This document shows, piece after piece, positions 44,001 to 56,366 of a DNA stretch of 64,000 nt (its first letter is position 1; every line of letters starts with the position of its first letter). Source of the stretch: Gautieria morchelliformis (Eukaryota > Basidiomycota > Agaricomycetes > Gomphales > Gomphaceae); contig WHVA01000046.1 of NCBI GenBank assembly GCA_015179125.1, forward strand, positions 299,494-363,493, given 5' to 3'. Made by a program: the position numbers and the translations under genes. The notes under the pieces are model-generated. The model worked only from the letters and a program-made list of their open reading frames with translations, ran no database searches and was not told the origin of the DNA.

Positions 44001-46486
44001 CATCACGGCGGGCTACTGCCCATCGTCAAGGAGGTGCAACATATTTAAAACTTGCCGGGAACATCCTAACCTTACAATATTGTCAGGTTGTAGAGATTCT
44101 CTTCGCTCGGGGTCTTGTAAAAATCCTATTCGCCACGGAGACATTCGCAATGGTATGTCAAACGTCCATGGATGCATTCATCCTTACATACTTCTCGGTG
44201 AACAAAGGGTGTGAACATGCCAGCGCGGTGTGTTGTGTTCTCAGGCATACGTAAGCACGACGGGCATAGTTTCAGGGAGATTCTGCCCGGAGAATACACT
44301 CAGATGTCTGGTCGTGCCGGGCGTCGCGGGCTTGATGCTACTGGGGTGGTGGTTGTGGTTGTCGGAGATGAACTCCCAGACGTAAGAGAGAACTCACACT
44401 CGCACCGCTTTGACAATGACCTAGTACCCTTCATGTTAGACTCCCACACTCCACAAAATGATGCTCGGCGTGCCATCACGACTGCAATCGCAATTTCGAT
44501 TGACGTACAATATGATTCTGAACTTATTGCGAGTGGAGGCTTTAAGGGTGGAAGAGATGATCAAGCGGAGTTTTTCAGAAAACGCTTCACAAAGGCTCCT
44601 TCCTGATCAGCAAAAGAAAGTCGCCGAGGTATGCCTGCAGCAGCAATGGTTCGAGGCCTCGGGTGACCTTGTTTTGTGTAGAGTGAGAAGACATTGGTCA
44701 CGCTACCTAAGCTAAGCTGTGAGCGTTGTTGGCCGACGATCGAGGACTTTTACAGCACGTCAAATGAGATTGTTCACCATAATCAACACATCCTCGAGCT
44801 TGTTTCTAGCCATCCGCAAGGATTGAAGTCGCTCTCATCGGGTCGTGTCGTAGTCCTTAAAGACGGGGTATGTTTCCCGTTCCACCTACAAATCAAGACC
44901 TCTAATAAACTGTATTCTCTTCGGTCTTACCAACTCCATCGCTCTACTATAGCACTTCCCTTCAAATGCCGGAGCCTGGCTCAAAGCTGCGCCATTCCAA
45001 ATATCGGCAACTGGAGTCTCGGATCACGTCAAGCACTATTTTGTCCTTGTTTTGGTCAACCCTGAGACTAAGGCACGCACTAAAGGTGAGCTCATTGTAA
45101 GTTCGTCGAATCCCTCATCCCAACTAAGTGGAATAATAGATGTCAACGCCCAAGCTGTGCCGCCTCGATGGCCCCCACCTCCGGAGTCACTACTCGTTGA
45201 CGATGGCACCTATGAGCTGGTGACAGTGCCATTGGCTAGTATTAGCCTCGTTTCAAATCGAAATATCAAAGTACATAGCTTCTCATCTCAAGGTCACCAA
45301 AAGTCCTCATTGGATTCAATTTGTGCTTTCAGGTTGATGTGAACGCTATCGTGGATCAACACCGAATAGCTCCCATGCGGGAAGCTGTTGCCCAGATAAA
45401 TGCTGTGATACGGGAATGGGTGGAGGCGGAGCAGTCTCTTATCCCAGAGGTAGATTGGGGCCGCATGCGGCAGCTCGAGTTCCAGGAGACATTGAGAAGG
45501 CGCGACTCATTGGCTCAGGGTCTACTTAGCAAATCGTGTTTGCTATGTCCAGACTTCGACTCTCATGTACGTCTGCTTCAAGCTACTTTCTTGGTTGAGT
45601 ACAGGCACTAATGGGCGTTTTGCTGGTCGACCCCAAATGCAACAGTACCATATTTTGCATGGGGAAATGATGCTCCGAGCGAATATTGCGGCGTTGAAAA
45701 TGGCCATTTCGAATCAAAATCTGGAATTACTCCCTGATTATGAGCAACGCATAGACGTGCTGAAGGATCTGAAGTTCATTGACGAGAATGCAACCGTGTT
45801 GCTTAAGGGCCGTGTCGCATGCGAGGTAGGCAGTTCGAACTTCATGTGCACGTCATGTATTAATATGTCGAGGGGATTGACTGTTCAGATTAATTCTGCG
45901 CACGAGCTTATCCTTACCGAACTCATCCTCGAGAATACCTTAGCTGCGTTTGATCCTGAAGAAGTTGTTGCGCTTATCTCCTGCTTTGTATTTCAAGAAA
46001 AGACCGACATTGAACCCGTGATACCACCAAAAATTCAGGGTGGTCGCGACGCTATTCAAGCCATCGTGGAGAAGGTGGGTGCTGTGCAACTGAAACGGGG
46101 TGTAGGGGAGGACTTGGCTGCCAGGATCAAGTTTGGTCTAGTTGAGGTGGTGTATGAGTGGGCCAAAGGCATGGTGGGTGTTATGCAATTTATTTACAGC
46201 TTTACTCTAATATTGTGTTTTTACCACATTGTTAGCCCTTCGAACAGATAACTGCTTTGACGGACGTCGCAGAGGGTACGATCGTGCGCGTCATCACGCG
46301 TCTCGACGAGACGTGTCGTGAGATCAGGGATGCTGCACGGGTCATTGGAGATGCAGAGCTTTTCAAAAAAATGGAAGAGGCGCAAATCAAGATTAAGCGA
46401 GATAGTAAGTGTTGCCAGCCTCTACGTATTCAATATCACTAAAACATTATTGGCTAGTTGTATTTGCTGCGAGCTTGTATTTCTGA
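41090..46486 (+). CDS. SKI2: SKI2-type DEVH-box RNA helicase
   Basis: This is a multi-exon gene from ATG 41090 to TGA 46484-46486. It encodes the Ski2 helicase of the Ski complex, which feeds RNA to the cytoplasmic exosome for 3'-5' decay. The N-terminus has [18 protein letters not shown] residues and [17 protein letters not shown]. Helicase motifs appear in order: AHTSAGKT (about 42463), [23 protein letters not shown] (42921), LLSATIPN (about 43094), [25 protein letters not shown] and [12 protein letters not shown] (44301). An RGG-like insert ([13 protein letters not shown]) lies near 43510-43550. The DSHCT end includes [27 protein letters not shown] and the typical final [10 protein letters not shown] saw no frame break; a T27 run at 42304-42330 is intronic. 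Confidence 0.93.
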
Positions 46487-46907
46487 TAATAGGCAACATT
46501 GATGTCATTGGCCCAGATGTTTCTGGACGAGTTTCGTCCGCTGATCTCTTGTGGAGGCATGAGTTCCACCGGCCTAGGGGACCAGGGTCACAGTTAGAGC
46601 GGCGTTTGAGGTATTCAAGGAGCACAATTTGTTGCGGACGTGTCCAGCTATCGGACGTTAATTACTCACACCTAGGCAAGCAAAGGGCCTGTCTCCCATT
46701 TGCGACAAGGCCCTGAATATATACGATTGACACCAGCCGTAGGAACGCGCGACAGCCAACACGATGCCTCGTGAGACTGGCCTATGAATTCGAGGCCTTC
46801 AGGCCATCGCTCGATTATAAAGTACCGAAGTGTCGGAACTCACTTTGCTTTGAATCTCCGACTAATAACGTAAGCTCTTCACCCTGCAGTGACCCGCACC
46901 ACTGAAG

Positions 46908-48343
46908 ATGGCAAAGAAGAAGAACAAGATCGTAAATCCTTCATCTTGTTCGTTCACGCATCAAACTTCTGCTTATTATTCAATTTTTTAGGTCGTCCGA
47001 CCATGGTGCTGGTACTGCGAGCGAGAATTTGAGGATGAAAAGGGTACGTATTCATTCTTATGGGCTTGATAACTCATTCATCTCCACCTATTGTCAGTGT
47101 TGATGCAGCATCAGAAGGCCAAGCACTTCAAGTGTAACCAATGCCCTCGCAGACTCAACACGGCTGGCGGACTAGCAGTGCACATCCAGCAAGTCCATAA
47201 GCTTGACCCTGACCAGTGCGTACAAGTTCGTCTTCTGACACACGTACGACAACCTCTATTGCAGATTGCCACGTATTGAGAATGCGTTGCCTGGTCGTGA
47301 CGGTTATGAAGTCGAGATCTTTGGCATGGAGGGTATACCCGCTCCTGACGTCGCAGACTACAAACGGCGCAAAGAGCAGGAGCTCGGCCTCCCTGCAGGC
47401 TCCATCTCTGGATCTGGGAAGGGGCTTCCGCAGAATAAACGTCCTCGCATCGAGAATCGTGTGCTTTCGGAGGATGAGCTCCGCGCGCAGCTTCAGGCGC
47501 ACAAGGCGCTCATGGGAGGCGGAGATGCTGCTCCAGCACCTGCCCCGGCGCATGGGGGCGCGGTGTACAATGCTGCTCCACAGACATATGCAACGCCATC
47601 TGCGCCGCCATCCGTTCCTCCATTCCCGCCTGGGATGATGCCACCGCCTGGTGCAGGGCCTTTCCCAGGTGGACCTCCGCCCGGCTTCCCAGGTGGACCT
47701 CCTCCCGGCTTCCCTGGTCAACCTCCCTTCCCGCCCTTCCCTCAAGGTGCTGGATTTCCTCCTGGGTGAGTAAGAGGCCGTTGATTATACAATATTGTGT
47801 TCGCTCACTCTTCACACAGCCCTCCTCCTCCAGGATTCCCCTTTCCTCCTCCCGGTCTTTTGCGCCCTGGTCAGAGCCCTTTGCCTCCAGGAGCGCCCGT
47901 ACCTCCTTTCCCTCCAGGGGGGCTGACACCTGGCGCCTCCGGAACACCAGCAACTCAGACCTCTACCCCTCCTCAACCCAGTGTTCCCACGTCGGGAGCC
48001 CCAGCAGAAGTAGGTAACTCTACCTCGCAGACCCAGGCACCGGCTGCTACCGTTTCATCGCCGCGTCCGCGAACGCCGCTTCCGCCAAACCCGCCTCAGA
48101 GCAATCCGGCGTTGAAGGCCGGGACGGTGCTCGTGTGGCAGGAACCTAACTACTCACCGGTAAGTTGTCGATGGGATATGCTGCTCCGTAGATGCGGATA
48201 TAATGCCTTACTTTTTTCAGGTCGAAAAACGCGCACAGCATCCGAAATATCGCTACGTGCCTCAACCAGATGATGAGCCTATGGCGGCCAAGGCTGACGG
48301 GCCCAGAGGTACGAAGAGAGCGCGAGCGGAAGATTTTCTGTAG
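46908..48343 (+). CDS. ZNF207/BuGZ-like C2H2 zinc-finger protein
   Basis: The exons are 46908-46931, 46992-47043, 47098-47215, 47265-47765, 47820-48159 and 48221-48343, all in phase. The N-terminus MAKKKNKI leads to [13 protein letters not shown] and two fingers (CWYC...[26 protein letters not shown]). Then comes the diagnostic [20 protein letters not shown] and a long proline-rich, phase-separating-type region (PPGFPGGPP repeats). It ends [20 protein letters not shown] and a basic KRARAEDFL. Animal ZNF207/BuGZ binds Bub3 and spindle microtubules; the segment around EPNYSPVEKR could be a GLEBS-like Bub3 site. It is 420 bp downstream of SKI2 on the same strand. Confidence 0.85.
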
Positions 48344-48805
48344 TGCAGATTGTGCTGAGTATACGGTGTGTTATTGTGCCCAAGAAATCCGGATATGGCC
48401 GTTGGGATTGCGATCGGATGTGACTGTGAGGTCCAAAAAGGCGGAGTACTCCCGATGTTTTACAAATTTAATGGGTCATCAGCACTGTTTCATAGGTCCG
48501 CGTCGTGACATACTACTGATACTCGTAGTTGTGTTATATATGTGTTGTTCTCGTAAGTACAAGTTCCGACGGTATAGTAATTCACGTTGACTTGACGATA
48601 TGACTGCAACCGATGGCTAACTTTGCTTTCCCGGCCGTTTCCTTTGGGAGTGAATTGTGCAAGTAGTTTCTCGTCCACTGCAGTACGTTCTATTATTATG
48701 TAACAATAAAATCTACGTCGACGTGCTCAGGTACCGCGGGGAGAGTCACAGGTCGCGTGACATCGCGTAACACTGCCAAGCTGAAACTTGTCGCGACGAC
48801 TCAGG

Positions 48806-49286
48806 ATGCCGCCAGTGGTACGACTTCTCTCTTATTTGGTATTGTTATGTGACTTGGCTTTAAGAATCGCGACCTTCCATCACGTGCTGCTGCCCTCGAA
48901 GCTGAGATTGCAGAGTTGCAGAGTGAACTTGGCGAGTATGTGCATCAACCTCCACCCAATTCCCCCGAATGCTTCTGAGTTGGAACTCATGCTGGCAGGC
49001 ACGAAGATGCGGAGAAAATTGTCAACGATCATATCAAGTTGTTGCATCGATATAATGAAGCAAAGGACGCTACTCAGGTTGGTCCCATCGATCCCCATAC
49101 TGACCCGATCCATGCTGGTGATTTATTTCTGGCATGTGAGGAAAGCTTCTTATAGGGAAAGTACGTCCTCTTCATAATTCTGTTACGCATTTCATTGACT
49201 TGGTGATCCTGTGGCAGCTTGCGGCTGTCCGACAGATCACGGTCAGGGAGCTGCACGAAGAATATGGACTGACGAACGATGATTGA
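48806..49286 (+). CDS. SWI5: Swi5 homologue, recombination mediator
   Basis: Five small exons (48806-48817, 48865-48935, 48999-49077, 49146-49160, 49218-49286) join in phase to 81 residues, the usual Swi5 size. The protein reads LEAEIAELQSELGE, HEDAEKIVNDHIKLLHRYNE, AKDATQLLIGKLAAVRQITV and RELHEEYGL before the stop. In fission yeast Swi5 works with Sfr1 to load and stabilise Rad51/Dmc1 filaments during homologous recombination. The ATG at 48806 gives only four codons before the first intron, so an alternative upstream start is possible. It is co-oriented with the zinc-finger gene. Confidence 0.88.
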
Positions 49287-50156
49287 TCGGCATTGAATGT
49301 ATTTTATCCAAGGGCACCAATATTAGCAGTATGCTGCCGTCAACGCACTTCTTTTGACTTTGGAGTATGCCAGTCATGCACAGTCGCTGGCGCTGACATT
49401 TGTTGGTTGCCCCGAATTATGAATCGTGACACAACACGTGCTAGTCCTCAGGGCAGAGACCAAGTTGTGGAGAATCGGCTAGAATGTAATGCCACTCATT
49501 CTAGCCCTTAGTGGGTTGCCAGTAGTGAGTGTTTTCTAAGTTATTTAGGACTGAGTGAAACTTGTCATTGTATTATGTAGACTTTTCGCTTGGGCAGGGA
49601 GGGAGAGATACGGTTTGAACGTGGACGATGTGATTGTATGCACCACGTCGACCCTTTGCGACGGTACCGATACCGTATAATAACGTAAGTAGCATGGCAC
49701 CCAATTCCTTCTTTTCGGGTATGCGACACGGCGAGAAGTGGTACAGTTCTCCTATGATCGAGCAGGAGGTGGTGGTGAGACGATATTTTTCTGTATCATA
49801 TTTGTTGCATTGTTGCGAGTTGCACCGCGCCTCCTGGTCGTGAGTCGGATCGTTCTCCACCATATCAAATTCGACCTCGTTTTGGGTCGTAGCGCTGCCC
49901 CACGTCATGCGCCTCCCTAGGACTAATCATGTGTAAATCCGTGTGCCAGGAATCATCAATATTAATTTTTCGTGAGTCTTGCTTGATCGACGCGACACGG
50001 TAATGGGCGGCCTACGAAGTGTGATGCTAACCGTTAGGGGGACAGAACTTCGGTCTCAGCTATAAGTCTTACAGTAAGGGATAACCTAGCCCTCGAAGTT
50101 AGAGTCACGCTGGCCACCCCAAAGTGTTTGGCCATGGCGTATTTACGCTCAAGAAT
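49287..50156. other. No recognised gene
   Basis: A minus-strand frame at 49573-49908 has no known features. This stretch holds the 3' region of SWI5 and the DNA up to the left arm of the inverted duplication. Confidence 0.4.
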
Positions 50157-50375
50157 AAATAGCGAATGGTGCCAATTTTGACGGTTTTGCACCAAATGTG
50201 CTTGATCTCACATAGCAGTGTGAGAAGAGTGTCGTAGATGAGCACTAGTGCTGTATAACAAGCTAATGAGTGCAAAGCTAGTTCAGGTAAGTTCCTCTGC
50301 ATCCCACTTTAATGTGGTAAGTACGTACTTGTCTGATAGCACCTGGATTTCAGCCGAGGGGTCCGCCTGAGACAT
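50157..50375 (-). pseudogene. DUF6533 gene 5' fragment on the left arm
   Basis: ATG at 50375 opens MSQADPSAEIQVLSDK, nearly the same as the start at 54121. The next exon reads ALVLIYDTLLTLLCEIKHIW and VKIGTIRYLF. Beyond 50157 the similarity to the right-hand gene ends and the remaining exons are missing, so this is a truncated copy. Confidence 0.75.
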
Positions 50376-51279
50376 GATATAAAAAAGAAAATCTGGGATG
50401 CGCACGAGGGACTGAGTTTTGCGTAGCGATGTAGGGTTGGAGTAGCACAGGGAAGGTGTATATGGAAGATTCTGGCCATGGGTGCTGCCAGGTCAACAGA
50501 TATTCACAGCAGCCTATATCAGTACCGAAGCATGGCACAATCTGCGATGCGGATGGGTCTGATAGAAAAGAATCACATGTAAAAGGATTAATAGTAGAAG
50601 CATCGGATAAGTATAGTTAGCTGCTCGAGCTAGTAATTGAGGCATGCCAGCAATTGGTTATTACATCCGATTTTCCTGGGCGGAATGGTCTCCAAAATCC
50701 ACTGAAACCTTGTCATAATGCACTTAACACTCATTGAGGACTCATAGTGCGATGTCAGCATAACAAACGACACATAAAAACACTGCCATAAAGCTCACTG
50801 ATGTGTATTAATATAACGCATCTCCAGTGTGTTACTTATGAAGATGAGAACACGAGAAGCGAGATGATATAAGAGATTTAGTGTCCAGCTCAATGCACAG
50901 AGTTTGCACGTGGCTGTAATTCTATAGCGATGCTGGATGATCTCGGAAGAGGTATCAGTTCGTGTCAACATTGCTCGATGTGGAGACACGAGACAACTCT
51001 CATTCGGGAGGCATGTCCTGAACGGCGTGGAAAGAAGTGAAGTGGTATGAAGGGACTATCGAATTCCAACTTGGAGCACAACAACATGGTATCCGCGAGG
51101 CTGAGCATTCGGTGTATCGGATGTGACGGTGATGCAGAGCTGTTTAGAATGACGACAGTGCCACCTAGCGAGAATAAACGGTACTGGTGTCCCTTGGTAA
51201 CTGGTTGGCTCCAGAGCCAAATATAAGCAACATTATCCACATACACAACACATCCCCATCGAATTTCGTAAACACCGGA
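50157..51279 (-). repeat. Left arm of a 1.1-kb inverted duplication
   Basis: The reverse complement of this stretch matches 53227-54404 along its length, with scattered differences. Shared blocks include CCGGTGTTTACGAAAT, TTATTCTCGCTAGGTGGCAC, CAACATTGCTCGATGTGG and the first exons of a DUF6533 gene. Similarity ends outward near CTATTTATTC (50157 and 54404). Confidence 0.88.
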
Positions 51280-53226
51280 CCCACCAAACAAAGACAAACA
51301 TGCACGCCGACTCCGTAGTTACAACGAGCAGCATGACACGGACACAGACACGGACAAACCCTGACGTCGTCATTGCATGGTACGCACATGTCATCCCTCT
51401 ACTCCGTCGTCTTTCACGGCATTAGCACGCATTTTACCCGTCCACTGCGATCGGTTCACCTCCCCTCACATGACACTAACAGCCTCCCTTCCCAGGCTTC
51501 TTATCACCCACCGTCCTCTCCAGCGCACGGACATGAACTGCTCATGATGTTTCCGGCGTGTCCGCCAGTGGAGGGAGCGCTGATGTGTGTGTGCATGTGC
51601 CGGGTGTAGAAAAGGCCAGCAAGAGGAACGAGCAGAGTGTATGGTATTTCCCTTTGCATATAAACAGGCCGTCCATCCTGCATGACGCGTTTACGGCCTT
51701 CTGCCCCACGTCTCGCCATCCATCCATCTGCCAGAATGACCCAGACCCAGACACAAACACCGACCCTAGAGACGCGGATGGTATGTCCCGTTGCCCAGTC
51801 CCTCATGTCGCTTACCGAGCGCCACTCGCTGCTCCCTAGACTACACCCTCCCGCCCTCACGTCCTGCACTGCCCTCCCGCCCGCAGTTGGCCGCACCCGC
51901 ACGACCCGCACGCCCACCGCGACCCGGGGGGGCTTCCATGCGGAGGAGGCGCGCTGCCCGTGCGAGGCGCGTGCGCGGGGCGAGCTCGAGAAGAATCGGC
52001 ACCTGGAGCGTGAGCGTGGCCGCGGGACGTCCGCGTCGTTCGGCATGCGTTTTTCGGCGACGGGGGCGGGGGCGGAGAAGGGGCTGGCGCGCACTCAGAG
52101 GGCGCACGTGCGATGACACGGACCCTCCCATACAGCGGGAGTATTTCAAGGTGGCACCCGCGTGGGAGTTCAGACCCGCGGCCGAAAGCCGGTTTCATGT
52201 CGGTGGGGCGCACGTGCACGGTAGTGGCGCAGCGGGGTCCGGGGACGAGCCTCCCCGAAGCGGCGCAGGGGCCTGGGGCTGGGGCTGTAGAGCGCGACCG
52301 ACGTCGATGTGTCTTGGTGACGCTGTGTGTCTCGCCTGGGGGCCGCGTACGCGACGCACGTGGGCACGTGCGCGTGTCGTCCCGCACATCCCCACACCCC
52401 CGCACACACGCCGCCGCCGCCCACAACAACTACAGCCGCACCGCAGCGCCACACACCCCCCGCGAGCCCCATTAGCCGCGCCCACCACCGGCGCCGCCAG
52501 CGCACCCTTACCCATGCCGGCCCCCCTGCCAGAGCCCCCCAGACCCCGCCGCCCCGCCCAATGCGTACCCCGCGCCCATCCTCCCCCACACCCCGCCGCA
52601 CGCGCACGCCTACCTGGGCTCGTCACACTCCCCGCGCCCGCATGCACACCTTGACCCGCCGCAGCACTTGAGCGCAAACGCAAACGCAAACGCATGGCAC
52701 ACCACACTCGCCTGCGCCGCAGGCTGTTACGGTCCCGGGGTAGGTGGGGCTGGTGCGGAGGTGCCGAGTCTGGTGCCCGTGCGGTGGCATTAGGCGCATT
52801 TATTAAGGCTTTGGGTGTGTGGGATGCGTCGCTGTGTGGCTATGAGGTATGCGCAAAGTTGTAGTTCCGAGTCAGAGTCAGTAGATCAATTTACCGTACA
52901 CGTCGTTTGCCACACGGAACACACCGCCACCGCCACATCTCGATTGGGATCGATCTCGCCCGATCTTCCAGCGCTAGTTCCGACTGTGACGCGAACTCCT
53001 GACTCGGCTCAGGACCAGACTCTGCAACGGAGCCTGATTTATTTATGGACTAGGACGACACAGCGCGCTGTAATTGGAACCGTCGTGCAATCATGCATCA
53101 TGCGCACTGGCAGTGATGATGCACGACGACTGGCATTCGTGATGCGTCTGGAATATTAGGAGCTTGCCAAGGCCAACATCATAGACGTCGAGTTAATTAA
53201 GCCTCACTTCGCTCGGGATTATCAGT
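51280..53226. other. G+C-rich spacer between the inverted arms
   Basis: About 51840-52760 is strikingly rich in G and C compared with the rest of the window, with C runs and CG-rich strings. Long frames are open on both strands for that reason. The most gene-like is 51736-52116 (+), MTQTQTQTPTLETRM to a basic, charged end (ELEKNRHLERERGRG), but no family is recognised. Another frame near 52600-52790 ends in ANANANAWHTTLACAAGCYG. A real gene may be present, but I cannot model it. Confidence 0.4.
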
Positions 53227-54404
53227 ATCCGGTGTTTACGAAATGCGATGGGGATGTGCTATGTATGTGGATAATGTCGCTTATATTTGCTCTGGAGCCA
53301 ACCAGCTACCAAGGGACACCAGTACCGTTTATTCTCGCTAGGTGGCACTGTCGTCATTCTAAACAGCTCTGCATCACCGTCGCATCCGATACACCGAATG
53401 CTCAGCCTAGCGGATACCATGGTGTTGTGCTCCAAGTTTAAATTCGATAATCCCTTCATACCACTTCTTTCCACGCCGTTCAGGACATGCCTCCCGAATG
53501 AGAGTTGTCTCGTGTCGCCACATCGAGCAATGTTGACACGAACTGATGCCTCTTCCGAGATCATCCAGCATCGCTATAGAATTACAGGCACGTGCAAGCT
53601 CTGTGCATTGAGCTGGACAGCCTAAATCTCCCATATCATCTCGCTTGCTCGTGTTCTCATCTTCATAAATAACACACTGGAGATGCGACATCTCAATTCA
53701 CATCAGTGAGCTGTGTCCCAGTTGGTTTTCGTGTGTCGTTATGCTGACACCGCACTTGCAGTTGTCAATGAGTGCCAGGTGCGCTTACATTACATCAAGT
53801 TTTAAATGCATCTTCGAGATCATAAGCAGTCCTGGCAAGGCCAAGAACCCAAGGTTCAATTACTCGTCCGAGAAGACCACTGTATCTGATGCTTCGCCCT
53901 TGTATTAACTATTTTACACATGACGTTCTTTTATCAGACCGGCCCACCTTGCAAATTGTGCCATGCTTCGCACTGATGGGATGTTGTGAATCATATCTGT
54001 TGACCTGGCAGCACCCATGTCGAGAATCGTATTTATACACCTTGCGCGATCTGCGACTCCACTCCCACATCGCTACGCACAACTCAGTCCCTCGTCTGCA
54101 TTCCAGCCCTTTCTTATATCATGTCTCAGGCGGACCCCTCGGCTGAAATCCAGGCGCTATCAGACCTGTACGTATTTACCACATTGAGTGAAATGCAGAA
54201 GAACTTACCTAAACTAGCTTTGCGCTCAACTTTACCATCGTAGCAGCGCTTGGTATGCGTCCACGACCCCTATCTAATTCCATGATTTCCATAGCTTGTT
54301 AATACAGCACTGCTCATCTATGACACTCTGCTCACTCTGCCATCTGAGATCAAGCACATTTGGTGCAAGACCGTCAAAATCGGCACCATTCTCTATTTAT
54401 TCGC
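53227..54404 (+). repeat. Right arm of the 1.1-kb inverted duplication
   Basis: This is the partner of 50157-51279 in opposite orientation. It includes the promoter region and first exons of the DUF6533 gene at 54121. The arm is slightly longer than the left one because of small indels. Confidence 0.88.
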
Positions 54405-55635
54405 TCGTTACCTGCTCATGGCTTATTTTGTTCTTGCCATATATGACAGTTTATCTAACCTGTCCGTTGAGGTATATTACGACAACACTCTCATGTGTAA
54501 CACCCTTACTGATTGGAATGAGTATCTAGTATGAGTTGCATTCTTTATGAACAAGCAACCTAGAGACTCATATATTTAAAGGAAATGTCATTCTATAAGT
54601 CAACTACTGCGTGCTTTACAAGTTCCTTGTGTGACCGGCGTACAGGGTGAGTGATTATACCCATATATTTCTCAGGCAGAAGGATCAACACATTTTATTA
54701 TCTAGGCCTTCTGCTAGCTCGCACCTATGCTATCTCCCTTCAGAATCAAAAAGTTTTGGGTGTTCTTGGGCTGCTCATTTTTATCCCTACTATCATTAAC
54801 GTGGTATGTCCCTGTGCAGACTTTGTGTAAATAGCATAAATTCATTTCACTGGATATAGTACTTGTCTGTTTTGGACAATTGCAATCCCACTAGTTCACA
54901 ATTTAATACATGGATTTTGTCAGTACTGACTAGGACTTTCTGCTTAGATTTATACTAACAAATTCTTCAGGTGTAAGATCTAGGGGTCTGTATTTGTCTG
55001 ATTTGTCTCTGAATACCTTTGACAGGGAATACCATCTGTAATGTTACTGTAATCCTGTTTGACACTGGAGTTGTGATGGTAACCATTCTGAGCTCAATTC
55101 AAACCCTCAGGCTTTGGCGGAAAGGAGAGATTTGGGATAAGAAATCTCTCATTAGTCTAATGATTCACCAAGGTGAGCATACAACATATTGCTTATATCT
55201 ATGGACATACCACTAATCTACAGGTAAGGCTTGGTGAGATATGGGTATGAAACATTATTCCTAAGATATTGCATATGTTGATTCATATTTAGATTTGTGC
55301 TTACAATTACTTTGGCTGGTACGGTCACAACTCAGGTATTGTTACTTACAAAGACATTGAACTTTGAGGGCTTACTCATCTTCTTTTACATTTCAGGTAT
55401 TAAGGGTTTGTAATACATTGATCATGATAAAAGAATGGCTAACTAAAGCTGATTTATGGCATACAGCCAGGCCTTCATGGCATCGTAGACTACCTTCAGA
55501 ACAGGTATCTTCTCACCAATTTAAGAAGAAAGACATGTGATTGTACTAACACTGCACATACAGCTTGTCGATAATTATTGTCTGCCGGTTCCATCTAACT
55601 CTCAAAGAGAGACACAGTCGACTTAACAGCCCCTC
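54121..55635 (+). pseudogene. DUF6533-family membrane protein gene, last exon cut by chromovirus
   Basis: Exons 54121-54167, 54218-54252 and 54308-54471 join in phase to MSQADPSAEIQALSD, FALNFTIVAAL, LLIYDTLLTLPSEIKHIW and IGTILYLFARYLLMAYFVLA. Later exons give LLLARTYAISLQNQKVLGVL, VVMVTILSSIQTLRLWRKGE, WDKKSLISLMIHQ, VLTITLAGTVTTQ and PGLHGIVDYLQN. The exon from 55564 reads LSIIIVCRFHLTLKER and runs straight into the LTR at 55636. DUF6533 proteins are predicted multi-pass membrane proteins of unknown function. Nearly the whole protein is present, but its cytoplasmic tail would be fused to LTR sequence. Confidence 0.75.
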
Positions 55636-56115
55636 TGTAAGGGCAACCCTGGCTAGTCGTGGAGATCACACTACCACACAACTGACAAGGGGAAATCCAA
55701 AGTATGTATAAATGAACAGAGCGTACAAGAGAGGGGGTTCTCACCTGACAAGGGGAAATCCAAAGAGAAAAGTCTAAGGACCCCCAATGTCAGCGAGCCC
55801 GTATTATACTACGCTGCGCAGCCAGGGACAACGCTTGGCACCCGCCATCAACCCTGCATCCCCCTGACCCTTGATCGACCCTTGATGCCACCTATTATGC
55901 GAGTCGCTTGATTTCCGACACTGTTCCGGGGCGGAAGTCGGAAATTGGAGTGGAACTGGCAAGGCGAACGGAACTGGTGGAAGTTCTCCCAGAAGCGGAA
56001 TTGTTCCCGAAAGCGGATGCGGAGATGGAATCGGAACCGGAAGCGGAGTCGGAAATGGAGTCGGAACTGGGTGTGGTGTCGGAACTGGAAATGGAAAACC
56101 GGGTGTCCCCTGACA
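55636..56115 (-). repeat. 3' LTR of the chromovirus
   Basis: This 480-bp LTR has TGT...ACA ends. It contains two TTTGGATTTCCCCTTG motifs (minus strand) and one copy of the 18-bp GGAACTGGGTGTGGTGTC unit. It replaces the end of the DUF6533 gene. Confidence 0.95.
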
Positions 56116-56130
56116 TCACCCCCCCTCTAG
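56116..56130 (-). other. Polypurine tract of the chromovirus
   Basis: On the minus strand CTAGAGGGGGGGTGA directly precedes the 3' LTR. It is the expected primer for plus-strand DNA synthesis. Confidence 0.75.
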
Positions 56131-56179
56131 CGTGCTGCGTCCTCGAAGCACGGGACACAAGGGATTGAAATGCCAGTGA

Positions 56180-56366
56180 GCGGATTCGGCGAGGGGCACC
56201 TGGATGTGTCCTGTAGAACTCCCGGAGTTTGTCAGGAGCGGAAACATCTTGCTCCGGGACCCACGAATTCTCCTCGTACCCATACCCTTCCCATTTCACG
56301 AGGAATTGGAGTCATCCTCGCACAAACCGGCTGTCCAGGATCCGTTCTACCACGTAGTGCTCTTCC
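56180..56366 (-). pseudogene. Chromodomain at the integrase C-terminus, frame-split
   Basis: EHYVVERILDSRF (to 56312) is continued in another frame from 56299 by KWEGYGYEENSWVPEQDVSA and DKLREFYRTHP. Together these are the standard chromodomain blocks with aromatic Y and W positions. In chromoviruses this domain guides integration toward histone-marked chromatin. The frame break separates it from integrase in this copy. Confidence 0.85.

Noticed and set aside
51791..52654. 287-codon plus-strand frame and several long minus-strand frames in the G+C-rich spacer
   Set aside because: Frames are open in many registers on both strands because stop codons are rare in such DNA. No domain, start context or splicing pattern favours this one.
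55404..55501. Exon reading VLRVCNTLIMIKEWLT in the DUF6533 gene
   Set aside because: The exon PGLHGIVDYLQN in another frame matches the family and joins in phase to LSIIIVCRFHL, so the first reading is intronic.
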